Below, one piece after another: positions 43,416 to 51,458 of a stretch of 64,000 nt of DNA (position 1 is its first letter; every line of letters starts with the position of its first letter). Origin of the DNA: Azoarcus_F sp048158365 (GTDB lineage: Bacteria; Pseudomonadota; Gammaproteobacteria; Burkholderiales; Rhodocyclaceae). Position numbers and translations under genes: made by a program. Location: assembly GCA_048158365.1 (NCBI GenBank), contig JBLLNL010000002.1; one strand, given 5' to 3'. The notes beneath the pieces are model-generated. The model was not told where the DNA came from. It saw nothing but the letters and a program-made list of their open reading frames with translations, and did no database searches.

Positions 43416-46346
43416 ATGGATGAGATGAGCGTTACTCAGTTCGCCGGCGAATTGAAGATGCCGGCAACGGTGCTGCTCGAGCAGCTCCAACGCGCGGGTG
43501 TGCTCAAGACCGGTGCCGAGGACTTGCTGACAGAACAGGACAAGGCGAGACTGCTCGAGTACCTGCGTCGCTCTCATGGAGAGACCCGGCCCAAGGGCAA
43601 GATCACGCTTACAAGGCGTGAGACATCGGAGATCCGTGCGACCGATTCGACTGGACGCGCCCGTACGGTGCAGGTCGAGGTGCGCAAGAAGCGGGTCTTC
43701 GTCAAGCGCGACGAACTGATCGCCGAGGCAAGCGCGGCAGAAGTGCCGTCCGACGTGGATGAAGCGCCTGCGCCGGTCGTGGAGGCACCCGAGTCTGCGG
43801 TGATGGAGTCGGCGCATATAGAGCCGGTCACGGCGGAGGCGCTTGCGCCGGTGCCCGAGGCGACGCCCCCTGCATCCGAACCGGTGGTCGCTCGGGAGCC
43901 GGTGGTCGAAGCGGTCGAACCGTCCAAGTCCGAACCCGAACAGCCCGAACCGATCGCCACGGAAGCGGCCAAGCCGGAAGCCGAACAGCCCGAACCGATC
44001 GCCGCGGAAGCGGCCAAGCCGGAAGCCGAACAGCCCGAACCGATCACCGTGGAAGGGGCCAAGCCGGAAGCCGAACAGGCACAAGCGACCGATGTTGCGC
44101 CGGCTGTGACCACCAAACGGCGTGTGCGTGGCGTGGCACCATCGATTCTCTCCGATGAGGAAATCGCAGCCCGCAACCGCGAGGATATGCGGCATCGGGA
44201 ATTGCGGGCGCGTCAGGAGGCCGATCTGAAGGCCCGGCAGGAACGCGAGGCAGCGGCAATTGCCGCACGCGCGGCCGCCGAGCAGCGTAAAGTCGAGGAA
44301 GCGGCGCGTGCGAGCCAGCCAACCGAAGTCGAAGCGGTCAAGCCGGCGGTCAAGGGGCCGACGGGGACGCTGCATCGACCGGCTCGCACCGACGACAAGG
44401 GGCCCGCAAAGGACGCCAAACGTGGCGCACGCGCAGTCGTGACCGAGGATGTCTCCAAGCGGCGCGGACTCAAGACGCGCGGAGAGGTCGGGGGTGCGGC
44501 GGCATCGTGGCGCGGTGCGCGAGGAGGCGGCCGCGGCGGTCGCGGCAGTCAGCGCGACCAGAAGAGCTTCCAGACACCGGTCGAGCCGATCACGCGCGAC
44601 GTACACGTGCCCGAGACGGTCACGGTGGCCGATCTCGCGCACAAGATGTCGGTCAAGGCTGCCGAGGTCATCAAGGTCCTGATGAAGATGGGATCGATGG
44701 TCACGATCAACCAGGTGCTGGACCAGGAAACCGCGATGATCGTGGTCGAGGAGATGGGCCACAAGGCCTTTGCGGCCAAGCTGGACGATCCGGACGCCTT
44801 CCTCGACAGCCCGGAAGCGCATCACGATGCGACCCTCGTGCCGCGTCCTCCGGTCGTCACGGTGATGGGTCACGTCGATCACGGCAAGACCTCGTTGCTG
44901 GACTACATCCGGACCGCCAAGGTTGCAGCCGGTGAAGCAGGCGGAATCACGCAGCACATCGGCGCTTATCATGTCGAGACGCCCCGCGGCATGGTGACCT
45001 TCCTGGATACGCCGGGTCACGCAGCCTTCACGGCAATGCGTGCCCGTGGCGCCAAGGCCACCGACATCGTGATCCTCGTGGTCGCTGCGGACGACGGGGT
45101 CATGCCGCAGACGCGCGAGGCGATTCACCATGCCAAAGCGGCGAACGTGCCGCTGGTGGTCGCGGTGAACAAGATCGACAAGCCCGAGGCCAACCCCGAA
45201 CGCGTCAAGCAGGAACTCGTTTCCGAAGGCGTGCTGCCGGAAGAGTATGGCGGCGAAGTGATGTTCACCCATGTGTCCGCCAAGACTGGTCAGGGCATCG
45301 ATGACCTGCTCGAGGCGATCCTGTTGCAGGCCGAAGTGCTCGAACTGACCGCTCCGGTGGATACACCCGCCAAGGGTCTGATCATCGAGGCCCGACTCGA
45401 CAAGGGCCGGGGTCCGGTCGCGTCACTGCTGGTGCAGTCCGGCACCTTGCGCAAGGGCGACAATGTGCTGGTCGGTGCCACGTTCGGCCGTGTCCGCGCG
45501 ATGCTGGACGAGAACGGCAAGACGATCGACGAGGCGGGTCCATCGATCCCGGTCGAGATCCTCGGGCTGTCCGATGTGCCCGCTGCCGGAGACGAGGCAA
45601 TCGCGCTTGCCGATGAGAAGAAGGCACGCGAGATCGCATTGTTCCGCCAGGGCAAGTACCGCGACGTGAAACTTGCCAAGCAGCAGGCCGCCAAACTCGA
45701 GAACATCTTCGATCAGATGGGCGAAGCCGAGATCAAGGCACTGCCATTGATCGTCAAGGCGGACGTGCAGGGATCGCAGGAAGCCTTGGTCCAGTCGCTG
45801 AACAAGTTGTCCACCGACGAGGTGCGCGTCAACGTCATTCACGGTGCAGTCGGCGGCATCACCGAGTCCGACGTCAACCTCGCCCAGGCTTCGGGCGCGG
45901 TCATCATCGGCTTCAACACCCGGGCCGATGCCGGCGCGCGCAAGCTCGCCGAGACTTTCGGTGTCGATATCCGTTACTACAACATCATCTACGATGCGGT
46001 GGACGAGGTTAAGGCCGCGTTGTCCGGCATGCTGTCGCCGGAGAAGCGCGAGAACATCATCGGCCTCGTGGAGGTTCGCCAGGTGTTCCGCGTGCCGAAA
46101 ATCGGCGCGGTCGCGGGTTGCTACGTGAAGGAAGGCCTGATCAAACGCGGATCGCTGGTGCGCGTGCTGCGGAACAACCTGGTCATCCATGGTGGCGTGC
46201 TGGATTCGCTCAAGCGCTTCAAGGACGATGTGAAGGAGGTTCGGGCAGGATTCGAGTGCGGTCTTTCGATTCGCAATTACAACGACATCGTCGAGGGTGA
46301 CCAGCTCGAAGTCTACGAGATTCAGGAAATCGCGCGGACGCTCTGA
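43416..46346 (+). CDS. infB: Translation initiation factor IF-2
   Basis: This 976-residue GTPase recruits fMet-tRNA to the 30S subunit and promotes subunit joining. The N-terminal IF2_N domain (SVTQFAGELKMPATVLLEQLQRAGVL) is followed by a long charged, disordered region with 15-residue Pro/Glu repeats (see the repeat entry) and a second IF2_N (VADLAHKMSVKAAEVIKVLMKMGSMV). The G domain has GHVDHGKTSLL, DTPGHAAF and NKIDKPE. Domains II to IV follow, ending FECGLSIRNYNDIVEGDQLEVYE. Start ATG 43416 has GGGAGGG 5 bases upstream; ATG 43425 is an in-frame alternative. Confidence 0.96.
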   Translation: MDEMSVTQFAGELKMPATVLLEQLQRAGVLKTGAEDLLTEQDKARLLEYLRRSHGETRPKGKITLTRRETSEIRATDSTGRARTVQVEVRKKRVFVKRDELIAEASAAEVPSDVDEAPAPVVEAPESAVMESAHIEPVTAEALAPVPEATPPASEPVVAREPVVEAVEPSKSEPEQPEPIATEAAKPEAEQPEPIAAEAAKPEAEQPEPITVEGAKPEAEQAQATDVAPAVTTKRRVRGVAPSILSDEEIAARNREDMRHRELRARQEADLKARQEREAAAIAARAAAEQRKVEEAARASQPTEVEAVKPAVKGPTGTLHRPARTDDKGPAKDAKRGARAVVTEDVSKRRGLKTRGEVGGAAASWRGARGGGRGGRGSQRDQKSFQTPVEPITRDVHVPETVTVADLAHKMSVKAAEVIKVLMKMGSMVTINQVLDQETAMIVVEEMGHKAFAAKLDDPDAFLDSPEAHHDATLVPRPPVVTVMGHVDHGKTSLLDYIRTAKVAAGEAGGITQHIGAYHVETPRGMVTFLDTPGHAAFTAMRARGAKATDIVILVVAADDGVMPQTREAIHHAKAANVPLVVAVNKIDKPEANPERVKQELVSEGVLPEEYGGEVMFTHVSAKTGQGIDDLLEAILLQAEVLELTAPVDTPAKGLIIEARLDKGRGPVASLLVQSGTLRKGDNVLVGATFGRVRAMLDENGKTIDEAGPSIPVEILGLSDVPAAGDEAIALADEKKAREIALFRQGKYRDVKLAKQQAAKLENIFDQMGEAEIKALPLIVKADVQGSQEALVQSLNKLSTDEVRVNVIHGAVGGITESDVNLAQASGAVIIGFNTRADAGARKLAETFGVDIRYYNIIYDAVDEVKAALSGMLSPEKRENIIGLVEVRQVFRVPKIGAVAGCYVKEGLIKRGSLVRVLRNNLVIHGGVLDSLKRFKDDVKEVRAGFECGLSIRNYNDIVEGDQLEVYEIQEIARTL
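43938..44087 (+). repeat. In-frame 45-base tandem repeat inside infB
   Basis: A 45-base unit starting GAACAGCCCGAACC occurs at 43938, 43983 and 44028 with few differences, followed by a partial fourth unit at 44073. It encodes a 15-residue repeat of the type EQPEPIAAEAAKPEA. It lies in the flexible linker between the two IF2_N regions, where copy number is free to vary. Confidence 0.85.
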
Positions 46347-46729
46347 TGCCAAAGGAATATTCCCGCAGTCAGCGTGTCGTTGAACAGATTCGCCGCGAGT
46401 TGGCGGAACTGATCCGGACAGAGGTGAAGGATCCCCGGGTGGGATTCATCACTCTGACCGATGTCGAGATCACGCCGGATTATGCGCATGCGAAGGTCTA
46501 TTTCACGTCCATGCAGGGGTCGGATGGCGTGGACGAGATTCTGGTCGGGCTGCGTCGCGCGAGCGGTTTTCTGCGTCGCGAACTCGGTCGGCGCGTCCGG
46601 ATTCACACCACGCCCGAACTGCATTTCCATTACGACAAGTCGGTCGAGGAAGGCAGTCGGCTGTCGCGGCTGATCGACGAGGTCGTTCGCGAGGACGAGT
46701 CACGGGCGCACGAGCGCGACGACAACTGA
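46346..46729 (+). CDS. rbfA: 30S ribosome-binding factor RbfA
   Basis: This 127-residue KH-fold factor acts in late 30S maturation and cold adaptation. It reads SRSQRVVEQIRRELAELIRTEVKDPRVGFITLTDVEITPDYAHAKVYFTSM, the diagnostic N-terminal KH pattern, and RVRIHTTPELHFHYDKSVEEGSRLSRLIDEV. Its ATG overlaps the infB stop as TGATG, so translation is coupled. truB begins one base after the rbfA stop. Confidence 0.95.
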   Translation: MPKEYSRSQRVVEQIRRELAELIRTEVKDPRVGFITLTDVEITPDYAHAKVYFTSMQGSDGVDEILVGLRRASGFLRRELGRRVRIHTTPELHFHYDKSVEEGSRLSRLIDEVVREDESRAHERDDN

Positions 46730-46730
46730 C

Positions 46731-47636
46731 ATGCAGCGGAGGATTCAGCGTCGCCAGGTCGATGGAGTCCTGTTGCTCGACAAGCCCGCGGGCATGACGT
46801 CGAACACTGCGCTGCAAAGGTGCCGACGAATGCTCAATGCCGCCAAGGCGGGGCACACCGGAACGCTCGATCCGATGGCGACCGGGCTTTTGCCATTGAC
46901 CTTTGGCGAGGCCACCAAGTTCTCGCAGATGCTGCTCGATGCCGACAAGACCTACGAGGCGACGCTGGTGTTCGGCGTGGAAACCGATACCGGCGATGCC
47001 GACGGTAAGAGCATCGCCGTCGCCGAGGGGGTTGTCGAAGGCGATTCGCTCGGGCGGGTATTGACGGGGTTCGTCGGCGAGATCGAGCAGATTCCACCGA
47101 TGTACTCGGCGCTCAAGCGCGATGGCAAGCCGCTGTACGAATACGCCAGGGCCGGGATCGAGGTCGAACGAACCCCGAGACGCGTGCGCATTCACAGCCT
47201 CGAACTCCTCCAGTTCGGTGGGGCGACCTGCGTGATCCGGGTCGCCTGCAGCAAGGGAACATATATCCGGACCCTGGCCATGGACATCGGCGCGGCGCTG
47301 GGCTGTGGCGCGCATCTGTCGGCCTTGCGCCGTACGCGCATCGGGCCGTTCCGGATCGGGCAGGCGGTGTCGATGACCGATCTCGATGCGGCGTCGCTGG
47401 ATGAGCGCGATGCGATGCTCGCACCTGTGGATGCGCTGGTGCGGCATCTGCCGCAGTTCGCGCTCGATGCGGAGCAGACCCGGGCCATCCTGTACGGCCA
47501 GTCGCTGAAGAACGTCAGCGGTTCGGCCGGACTGGTCCGTCTTTACGGTGACACGCGCTTTCTCGGGCTAGGGGAGTTTCGTCCGGATGGGGAGTTGTCG
47601 CCAAAACGTCTCGTCGCTTCTGCGGCCTGCAGCTAA
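46731..47636 (+). CDS. truB: tRNA pseudouridine(55) synthase TruB
   Basis: This 301-residue enzyme converts U55 of the tRNA T-loop to pseudouridine. The core is DGVLLLDKPAGMTSNTALQRCRRMLNAAKAGHTGTLDPMATGLLPLTFGEATKFSQMLLDADKTYEATLVFGVETDTGD with the catalytic Asp at about residue 47 (GTLDPMA). A C-terminal PUA-like domain contains RLYGDTRFLGLGEF. Length is close to E. coli TruB (314). It is the last gene before the rpsO promoter. Confidence 0.95.
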   Translation: MQRRIQRRQVDGVLLLDKPAGMTSNTALQRCRRMLNAAKAGHTGTLDPMATGLLPLTFGEATKFSQMLLDADKTYEATLVFGVETDTGDADGKSIAVAEGVVEGDSLGRVLTGFVGEIEQIPPMYSALKRDGKPLYEYARAGIEVERTPRRVRIHSLELLQFGGATCVIRVACSKGTYIRTLAMDIGAALGCGAHLSALRRTRIGPFRIGQAVSMTDLDAASLDERDAMLAPVDALVRHLPQFALDAEQTRAILYGQSLKNVSGSAGLVRLYGDTRFLGLGEFRPDGELSPKRLVASAACS

Positions 47637-47650
47637 TTGGGCCGAAGTGA

Positions 47651-47680
47651 TTGAGTTTTATGCTGTGCGTTGGATATAAT
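47651..47680 (+). promoter_or_regulatory. Sigma-70 promoter of rpsO
   Basis: TTGAGT (47651-47656) and a perfect TATAAT (47675-47680) are 18 bases apart, placing a start site near 47687 and a leader of about 35 bases before the rpsO ATG. This is the usual separate promoter between truB and rpsO. Confidence 0.7.
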
Positions 47681-47722
47681 TACGCGCTTCAAATCAGAAG
47701 ATTCACACGAGTAAATAACCAC

Positions 47723-47992
47723 ATGGCTCTCGATACCGCACAAAAGTCGCAGATCGTTCAGGACTTTCAGCGCTCCCAGGGTGACACCGGATCTCCGGAA
47801 GTTCAGGTCGCGCTGCTCACCGCCCGCATCAACGGCCTGACAGGCCATTTCAAGGCCAATGCGAAGGATCACCATTCGCGTCGCGGGCTGTTGAAGATGG
47901 TCAGCCAGCGTCGCAAGTTGCTCGACTATCTGAAGGGAAAGAACGCCGATAGCTACCGAAACCTGATCGAGCGCCTGGGCCTGCGCAAGTAA
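47723..47992 (+). CDS. rpsO: 30S ribosomal protein S15
   Basis: This 89-residue S15 (E. coli 89) binds 16S rRNA helices h20-h22. The sequence ALDTAQKSQIVQDFQRSQGDTGSPEVQVALLTARINGLTGHFKANAKDHHSRRGLLKMVSQRRKLLDYLKGKNADSYRNLIERLGLRK is a nearly full match to the family. In other species S15 represses its own mRNA through a leader structure; the short leader here has no obvious pseudoknot that I can verify. It is followed by a terminator-like hairpin and pnp. Confidence 0.97.
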   Translation: MALDTAQKSQIVQDFQRSQGDTGSPEVQVALLTARINGLTGHFKANAKDHHSRRGLLKMVSQRRKLLDYLKGKNADSYRNLIERLGLRK

Positions 47993-48058
47993 GCTGTCGG
48001 TTTCATCGACACTGATGTCGAACCCCGCAGCGCCAAGCAAGGCTCCCTGAGCGACTAC

Positions 48059-48094
48059 AAGCCGGTAGGGCCCGTCCATGGGTCCCGCCGGCTT
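48059..48094 (+). terminator. Intrinsic terminator or RNase III-type hairpin between rpsO and pnp
   Basis: AAGCCGG..GGGCCC (48059 on) folds with GGGTCCC..CCGGCTT (to 48094), a strong stem around a short loop, followed by TATTCTTT. The first part resembles the rpsO terminator; in E. coli the corresponding region is also processed by RNase III to control pnp. Confidence 0.75.
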
Positions 48095-48165
48095 TATTCT
48101 TTGCGCTGACGGCTCCGTACCATCGTGCAGTTGTATTTCGCTGCCTAAACCTAAAGGAATTCATC

Positions 48166-50268
48166 TTGCCTCATTCAATCAAGAAAACGTTTGCATACGG
48201 CGCCCATACCGTGACCCTGGAAACCGGCGAGATCGCCCGGCAGGCCGGCGGTGCCGTCATCGTGAACATGGACGACACCGTCGTGCTGGCCACCGTGGTT
48301 GCCGCAAAGAGCGCGAAGCCCGGGCAGGACTTCCTCCCGCTGACGGTCGATTACGTAGAGAAGTTCTATGCCGCTGGTCGTATCCCGGGAGGCTTCTTCA
48401 AGCGCGAGGGCAGGCCGACCGAGAAGGAGACGCTGACCTGCCGTCTGATCGACCGTCCGATCCGTCCGCTCTTTCCGGACGGTTTCTACAACGAGGTGCA
48501 GGTCGTCGTCACGGTGCTGTCGCTGAACCCGGAGATCGATTCCGACATCCCGGCGATGATCGGTGCGTCGGCTGCGCTGGCCATCTCCGGCGTGCCCTTC
48601 GATGGCCCGATCGGCGCATGCCGGGTCGGCTATCAGAACGGCGAGTACATACTGAATCCGACTGCCAGCCAACTGCTGACCAGCGAACTCAACCTCGTGG
48701 TGGCCGGAACGGCCTCCGCGGTCTTGATGGTCGAATCCGAAGCCAAGGAGTTGTCGGAAGAAGTCATGCTCGGGTCGGTCGTGTTCGGCCACCAGCACCT
48801 GCAAGCCGCGATCAATGCGATCAACGAACTGGTTGTTGCAGCCGGAAAGCCAGAATGGGACTGGCAGCCGCCGGCCCGGAACGAGGCTGTGATCGCGCGC
48901 ATTCAGGAACTTGCCGGTTCCGATCTCGAGGCCGCGTTCAGCATCACGAGCAAGCAGGAACGCAGCCAGCGGATCAGCGAAATCCGCAGCAGAACCATCG
49001 CCGCGATCACCGACGCGAGTGAAGAACCCCCGTCCTCCAACGAACTCAAGGATATCTTTCACGAGCTCGAGGCCGGTATCGTTCGCAGCCGCATCCTGAA
49101 CGGCGAACCGCGTATCGACGGGCGCGATACCCGCACGGTCCGACCGATCGACATCCGCGTCGGCCTGCTGCCTCGTACCCATGGATCGGCCCTGTTCACA
49201 CGCGGCGAAACCCAGGCACTGGTCATCGCGACGCTCGGAACGGGTCGCGACGAACAGATCGTGGATGCGATCGGTGGTGAGTATCGCGAAAACTTCCTGC
49301 TACATTACAACTTCCCGCCGTTCTGCACCGGCGAGACCGGCCGGATGGGCGTGACCAAACGCCGCGAAGTCGGCCACGGACGCCTGGCCAAGCGTGCACT
49401 GGCCGCCGCGCTGCCCGATGGCGAGGATTTCAGCTACACCATTCGGGTCGTATCCGAGATCACCGAATCGAACGGCTCCAGTTCCATGGCCTCAGTGTGC
49501 GGCGGGTCGCTCGCGATGATGGATGCCGGCGTGCCGCTGAAAGCGCATGTAGCCGGTATTGCGATGGGCCTGATCCTTGACGGCAATCGCTTTGCGGTGC
49601 TGACCGATATCCTGGGTGACGAGGATCATCTCGGCGACATGGACTTCAAGGTTGCAGGGACCGAGAACGGTGTGACCGCTCTGCAGATGGACATCAAGAT
49701 CCAGGGTATCACGAAGGAGATCATGCAGGTCGCGCTAGCGCAGGCCGGTGAAGGTCGACTGCACATCCTTCAGCAGATGAAGCAGGCGCTGGCATCTCAT
49801 CGCGGCGAGGTTTCCGAGTTCGCGCCGCGCATGATCACGATGAAGATCAACCCGGAGAAGATCCGCGACGTGATCGGCAAGGGTGGCGCGGTGATCCGGG
49901 GTCTGCAGGATGAAACCGGCGCGATCATAGAGATCAACGACGACGGCAACATCACGATCTCCTGCGTCAGTTCGGAAGGCGCCCAGCTGGCCAAGACGCG
50001 CATCGAGGGCATCACGGCGGAAGCCGAGGTTGGCAAGGTCTATGAGGGCACGGTCGTGCGTCTGCTCGACTTCGGCGCGATCGTGAATATTCTCCCCGGC
50101 AAGGACGGTCTGCTGCACATCTCCCAGATTGCGAACGAGCGGGTCAACGCCGTAAGCGATTATCTGAAAGAGGGTCAGGCCGTGAGGGTGAAGGTTCTCG
50201 AGACCGACGACCGTGGCAAGATCAAGCTCAGCATGAAGGCCTTGCTCGAGCAACAGGCTGCCGAGTAA
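48166..50268 (+). CDS. pnp: Polyribonucleotide nucleotidyltransferase (PNPase)
   Basis: This 700-residue phosphorolytic 3'-5' exoribonuclease is a core degradosome component (E. coli 711). The first RNase PH domain starts KKTFAYGAHTVTLETGEIARQAGGAVIVNMDDTVVLATVV; the second has GRDTRTVRPIDIRVGLLPRTHGSALFTRGETQALV with the catalytic ILGDEDHLGDMDFKVAGT region. A KH domain (INPEKIRDVIGKGGAVIRGLQDETGAIIEI) and an S1 domain (YEGTVVRLLDFGAIVNILPGKDGLLHISQIANERV) follow. The start is TTG 48166 with AAAGGAA 6 bases upstream; E. coli pnp also uses a UUG start. Confidence 0.96.
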   Translation: MPHSIKKTFAYGAHTVTLETGEIARQAGGAVIVNMDDTVVLATVVAAKSAKPGQDFLPLTVDYVEKFYAAGRIPGGFFKREGRPTEKETLTCRLIDRPIRPLFPDGFYNEVQVVVTVLSLNPEIDSDIPAMIGASAALAISGVPFDGPIGACRVGYQNGEYILNPTASQLLTSELNLVVAGTASAVLMVESEAKELSEEVMLGSVVFGHQHLQAAINAINELVVAAGKPEWDWQPPARNEAVIARIQELAGSDLEAAFSITSKQERSQRISEIRSRTIAAITDASEEPPSSNELKDIFHELEAGIVRSRILNGEPRIDGRDTRTVRPIDIRVGLLPRTHGSALFTRGETQALVIATLGTGRDEQIVDAIGGEYRENFLLHYNFPPFCTGETGRMGVTKRREVGHGRLAKRALAAALPDGEDFSYTIRVVSEITESNGSSSMASVCGGSLAMMDAGVPLKAHVAGIAMGLILDGNRFAVLTDILGDEDHLGDMDFKVAGTENGVTALQMDIKIQGITKEIMQVALAQAGEGRLHILQQMKQALASHRGEVSEFAPRMITMKINPEKIRDVIGKGGAVIRGLQDETGAIIEINDDGNITISCVSSEGAQLAKTRIEGITAEAEVGKVYEGTVVRLLDFGAIVNILPGKDGLLHISQIANERVNAVSDYLKEGQAVRVKVLETDDRGKIKLSMKALLEQQAAE

Positions 50269-50341
50269 AGCGCCGGCACGGGACGCCGCTTGGGCTGCAA
50301 CGCCCACAGTCGCGTTCCGAGGCCAGTTTCATGATCAGCGA

Positions 50342-50364
50342 CGCCCCGCACTGCGGGGCGTTTT
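50342..50364 (+). terminator. Intrinsic terminator after pnp
   Basis: CGCCCCGCA (50342-50350) and TGCGGGGCG (50352-50360) form a perfect stem around one or a few bases, followed by TTTT, 73 bases after the pnp stop. Confidence 0.8.
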
Positions 50365-50394
50365 CGTCAGGGCTGTTCGTCGTTGCGATGCCCG

Positions 50395-50424
50395 AAAAAA
50401 AACCCGCCGGATCAGGGCGGGTTT
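50395..50424 (-). terminator. Intrinsic terminator of the tRNA operon
   Basis: AAACCCGCC (50400-50408) pairs with GGCGGGTTT (50416-50424) across GGATCAG. On the minus strand it is followed by an uninterrupted run of eight Ts (the A-run at 50395-50402), so it ends transcription coming from the tRNA genes. Confidence 0.85.
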
Positions 50425-50488
50425 CACGCTAATGCTTTTGTATTATTCTTGATTGTTGCTGTTGTTGTACGCTCATGCATCGAATGAG

Positions 50489-50565
50489 TGGGGCGACATA
50501 CCGGGATCGAACCGGTGACAACTGGAGCCACAATCCAGTGCTCTACCAACTGAGCTAATGCCGCC
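50489..50565 (-). tRNA. tRNA-His (GTG)
   Basis: On the minus strand an acceptor GCGGCAT/ATGTCGC is preceded by an encoded G-1 that pairs with discriminator C73, the histidine identity element. The D-arm is GCTC/GAGC, the anticodon stem CTGGA/TCCAG holds loop TTGTGGC (anticodon GTG), the T-arm is ACCGG-TTCGATC-CCGGT, and CCA is encoded. It is last in the three-tRNA operon. Confidence 0.97.
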
Positions 50566-50624
50566 ACTTTCAGGACCGCAGTGACTGCTCACTGCGAGCC
50601 AAAAACCTTTTCTCGAGCCTTTTT

Positions 50625-50701
50625 TGGCCTGCCCGACAGGAATCGAACCTGTAACCCCCGGCTTAGAAGGCCGGTGCTCTATCCAGTTGAGCTACGGGCA
50701 G
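50625..50701 (-). tRNA. tRNA-Arg (TCT)
   Basis: On the minus strand acceptor CTGCCCG pairs with CGGGCAG; the anticodon stem CCGGC/GCCGG holds loop CTTCTAA (anticodon TCT), the T-arm is ACAGG-TTCGATT-CCTGT, the discriminator is G and CCA is encoded. The cloverleaf is a standard 77 bases. Confidence 0.97.
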
Positions 50702-50726
50702 AAAACCGTGGGCAAACGGGGCGAGC

Positions 50727-50803
50727 TGGTCGGGGTGGAGGGATTCGAACCCCCGACATCTTGCTCCCAAAGCAAGCGCGCTACCGGACTGCGCTACACC
50801 CCG
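50727..50803 (-). tRNA. tRNA-Pro (TGG)
   Basis: On the minus strand acceptor CGGGGTG pairs with CACCCCG, anticodon stem CTTGC/GCAAG holds loop TTTGGGA (anticodon TGG), the T-arm is GGGGG-TTCGAAT-CCCTC, the discriminator is A and CCA is encoded. It is first in the operon, 11 bases downstream of the predicted promoter -10. Confidence 0.97.
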
Positions 50804-50813
50804 AGAGCCGCGA

Positions 50814-50842
50814 ATATTACACAGCAGTCGGGGCTGCGTCAA
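50814..50842 (-). promoter_or_regulatory. Sigma-70 promoter of the tRNA-Pro-Arg-His operon
   Basis: On the minus strand TTGACG (50842-50837) and TAATAT (50819-50814) are 17 bases apart, five of six matches to the -35 consensus. The G/C-rich stretch between -10 and start (CGCGGC) resembles the discriminator of stringently controlled tRNA promoters. Confidence 0.8.
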
Positions 50843-50911
50843 ACATGATTTGGAATTTTTCAGACGACTGGCCTTGCCCCCGCGCTCGGCCCGACGGGGG
50901 ATTCGAAAGTC

Positions 50912-50940
50912 TTGCTGACCCCAACGGATTCTGTTAAAAG
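50912..50940 (+). promoter_or_regulatory. Possible promoter of dksA
   Basis: TTGCTG (50912-50917) and TAAAAG (50935-50940) are 17 bases apart and lie 33 bases before the dksA ATG. The match is moderate, and no better promoter is present in the short gap. Confidence 0.4.
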
Positions 50941-50972
50941 TTCGCTTCGCGATCGATAACCGGAACCCGAGC

Positions 50973-51401
50973 ATGTCCGAAGACACGCTGCAGAACAAGA
51001 CCTTTTCACCGTATGTTCCCGCGGACGGCGAGGAATACATGAATGAAAAGCAGTTGAACCACTTCCGGGAGATTCTGGAGGCCGCACGCCGGGAGATGAT
51101 GGCAGACATCGAACGCACGGTGCATGCGATGCAGGACGAGGCGACCGTGTTCGCCGACCCGAACGATCGCGCCAGCCAGGAGTCGGACATCGCCCTCGAG
51201 CTTCGCAATCGTGACCGTGAGAGAAAACTGATCAAGAAGATCAACGAGACGCTGGAGCGGATCAAAGCTGGCGAGTATGGGTACTGCGACAGCTGCGGCG
51301 TGGAGATCGGGCTCAAGCGGCTCGAGGCGCGTCCCACCGCCACCCTTTGCATCGACTGCAAGACGCTGGAGGAGATCCGCGAGCGCCAGATGGCCAAATA
51401 G
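50973..51401 (+). CDS. dksA: RNA polymerase-binding transcription factor DksA
   Basis: This 142-residue secondary-channel regulator works with ppGpp in the stringent response. The coiled-coil with conserved acidic tip residues is visible (ERTVHAMQDEATVFADPNDRASQESDIALELRNRDRERKLIKKI, tip D-x-x-D-x-A), followed by the zinc finger CDSCGVEIGLKRLEARPTATLCIDC. E. coli DksA is 151. It stands next to a stable-RNA (tRNA) operon with a stringent-type promoter, though that may be coincidental. ATG 50973 is the only sensible start. Confidence 0.95.
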   Translation: MSEDTLQNKTFSPYVPADGEEYMNEKQLNHFREILEAARREMMADIERTVHAMQDEATVFADPNDRASQESDIALELRNRDRERKLIKKINETLERIKAGEYGYCDSCGVEIGLKRLEARPTATLCIDCKTLEEIRERQMAK

Positions 51402-51458
51402 GGTCGGGTAGCCCCTTCCGACCGACCATCATCTCTCGCATCGAAATCCAGTAAAGTC

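Noticed and set aside
43938..44087. CRISPR-like repeat array
   Set aside because: The units are directly joined with no spacers and keep the infB frame; they are protein repeats.
43413..45272. A long minus-strand open frame opposite infB
   Set aside because: Its sequence mirrors the repetitive IF-2 linker and has no recognisable domain; infB is unambiguous.
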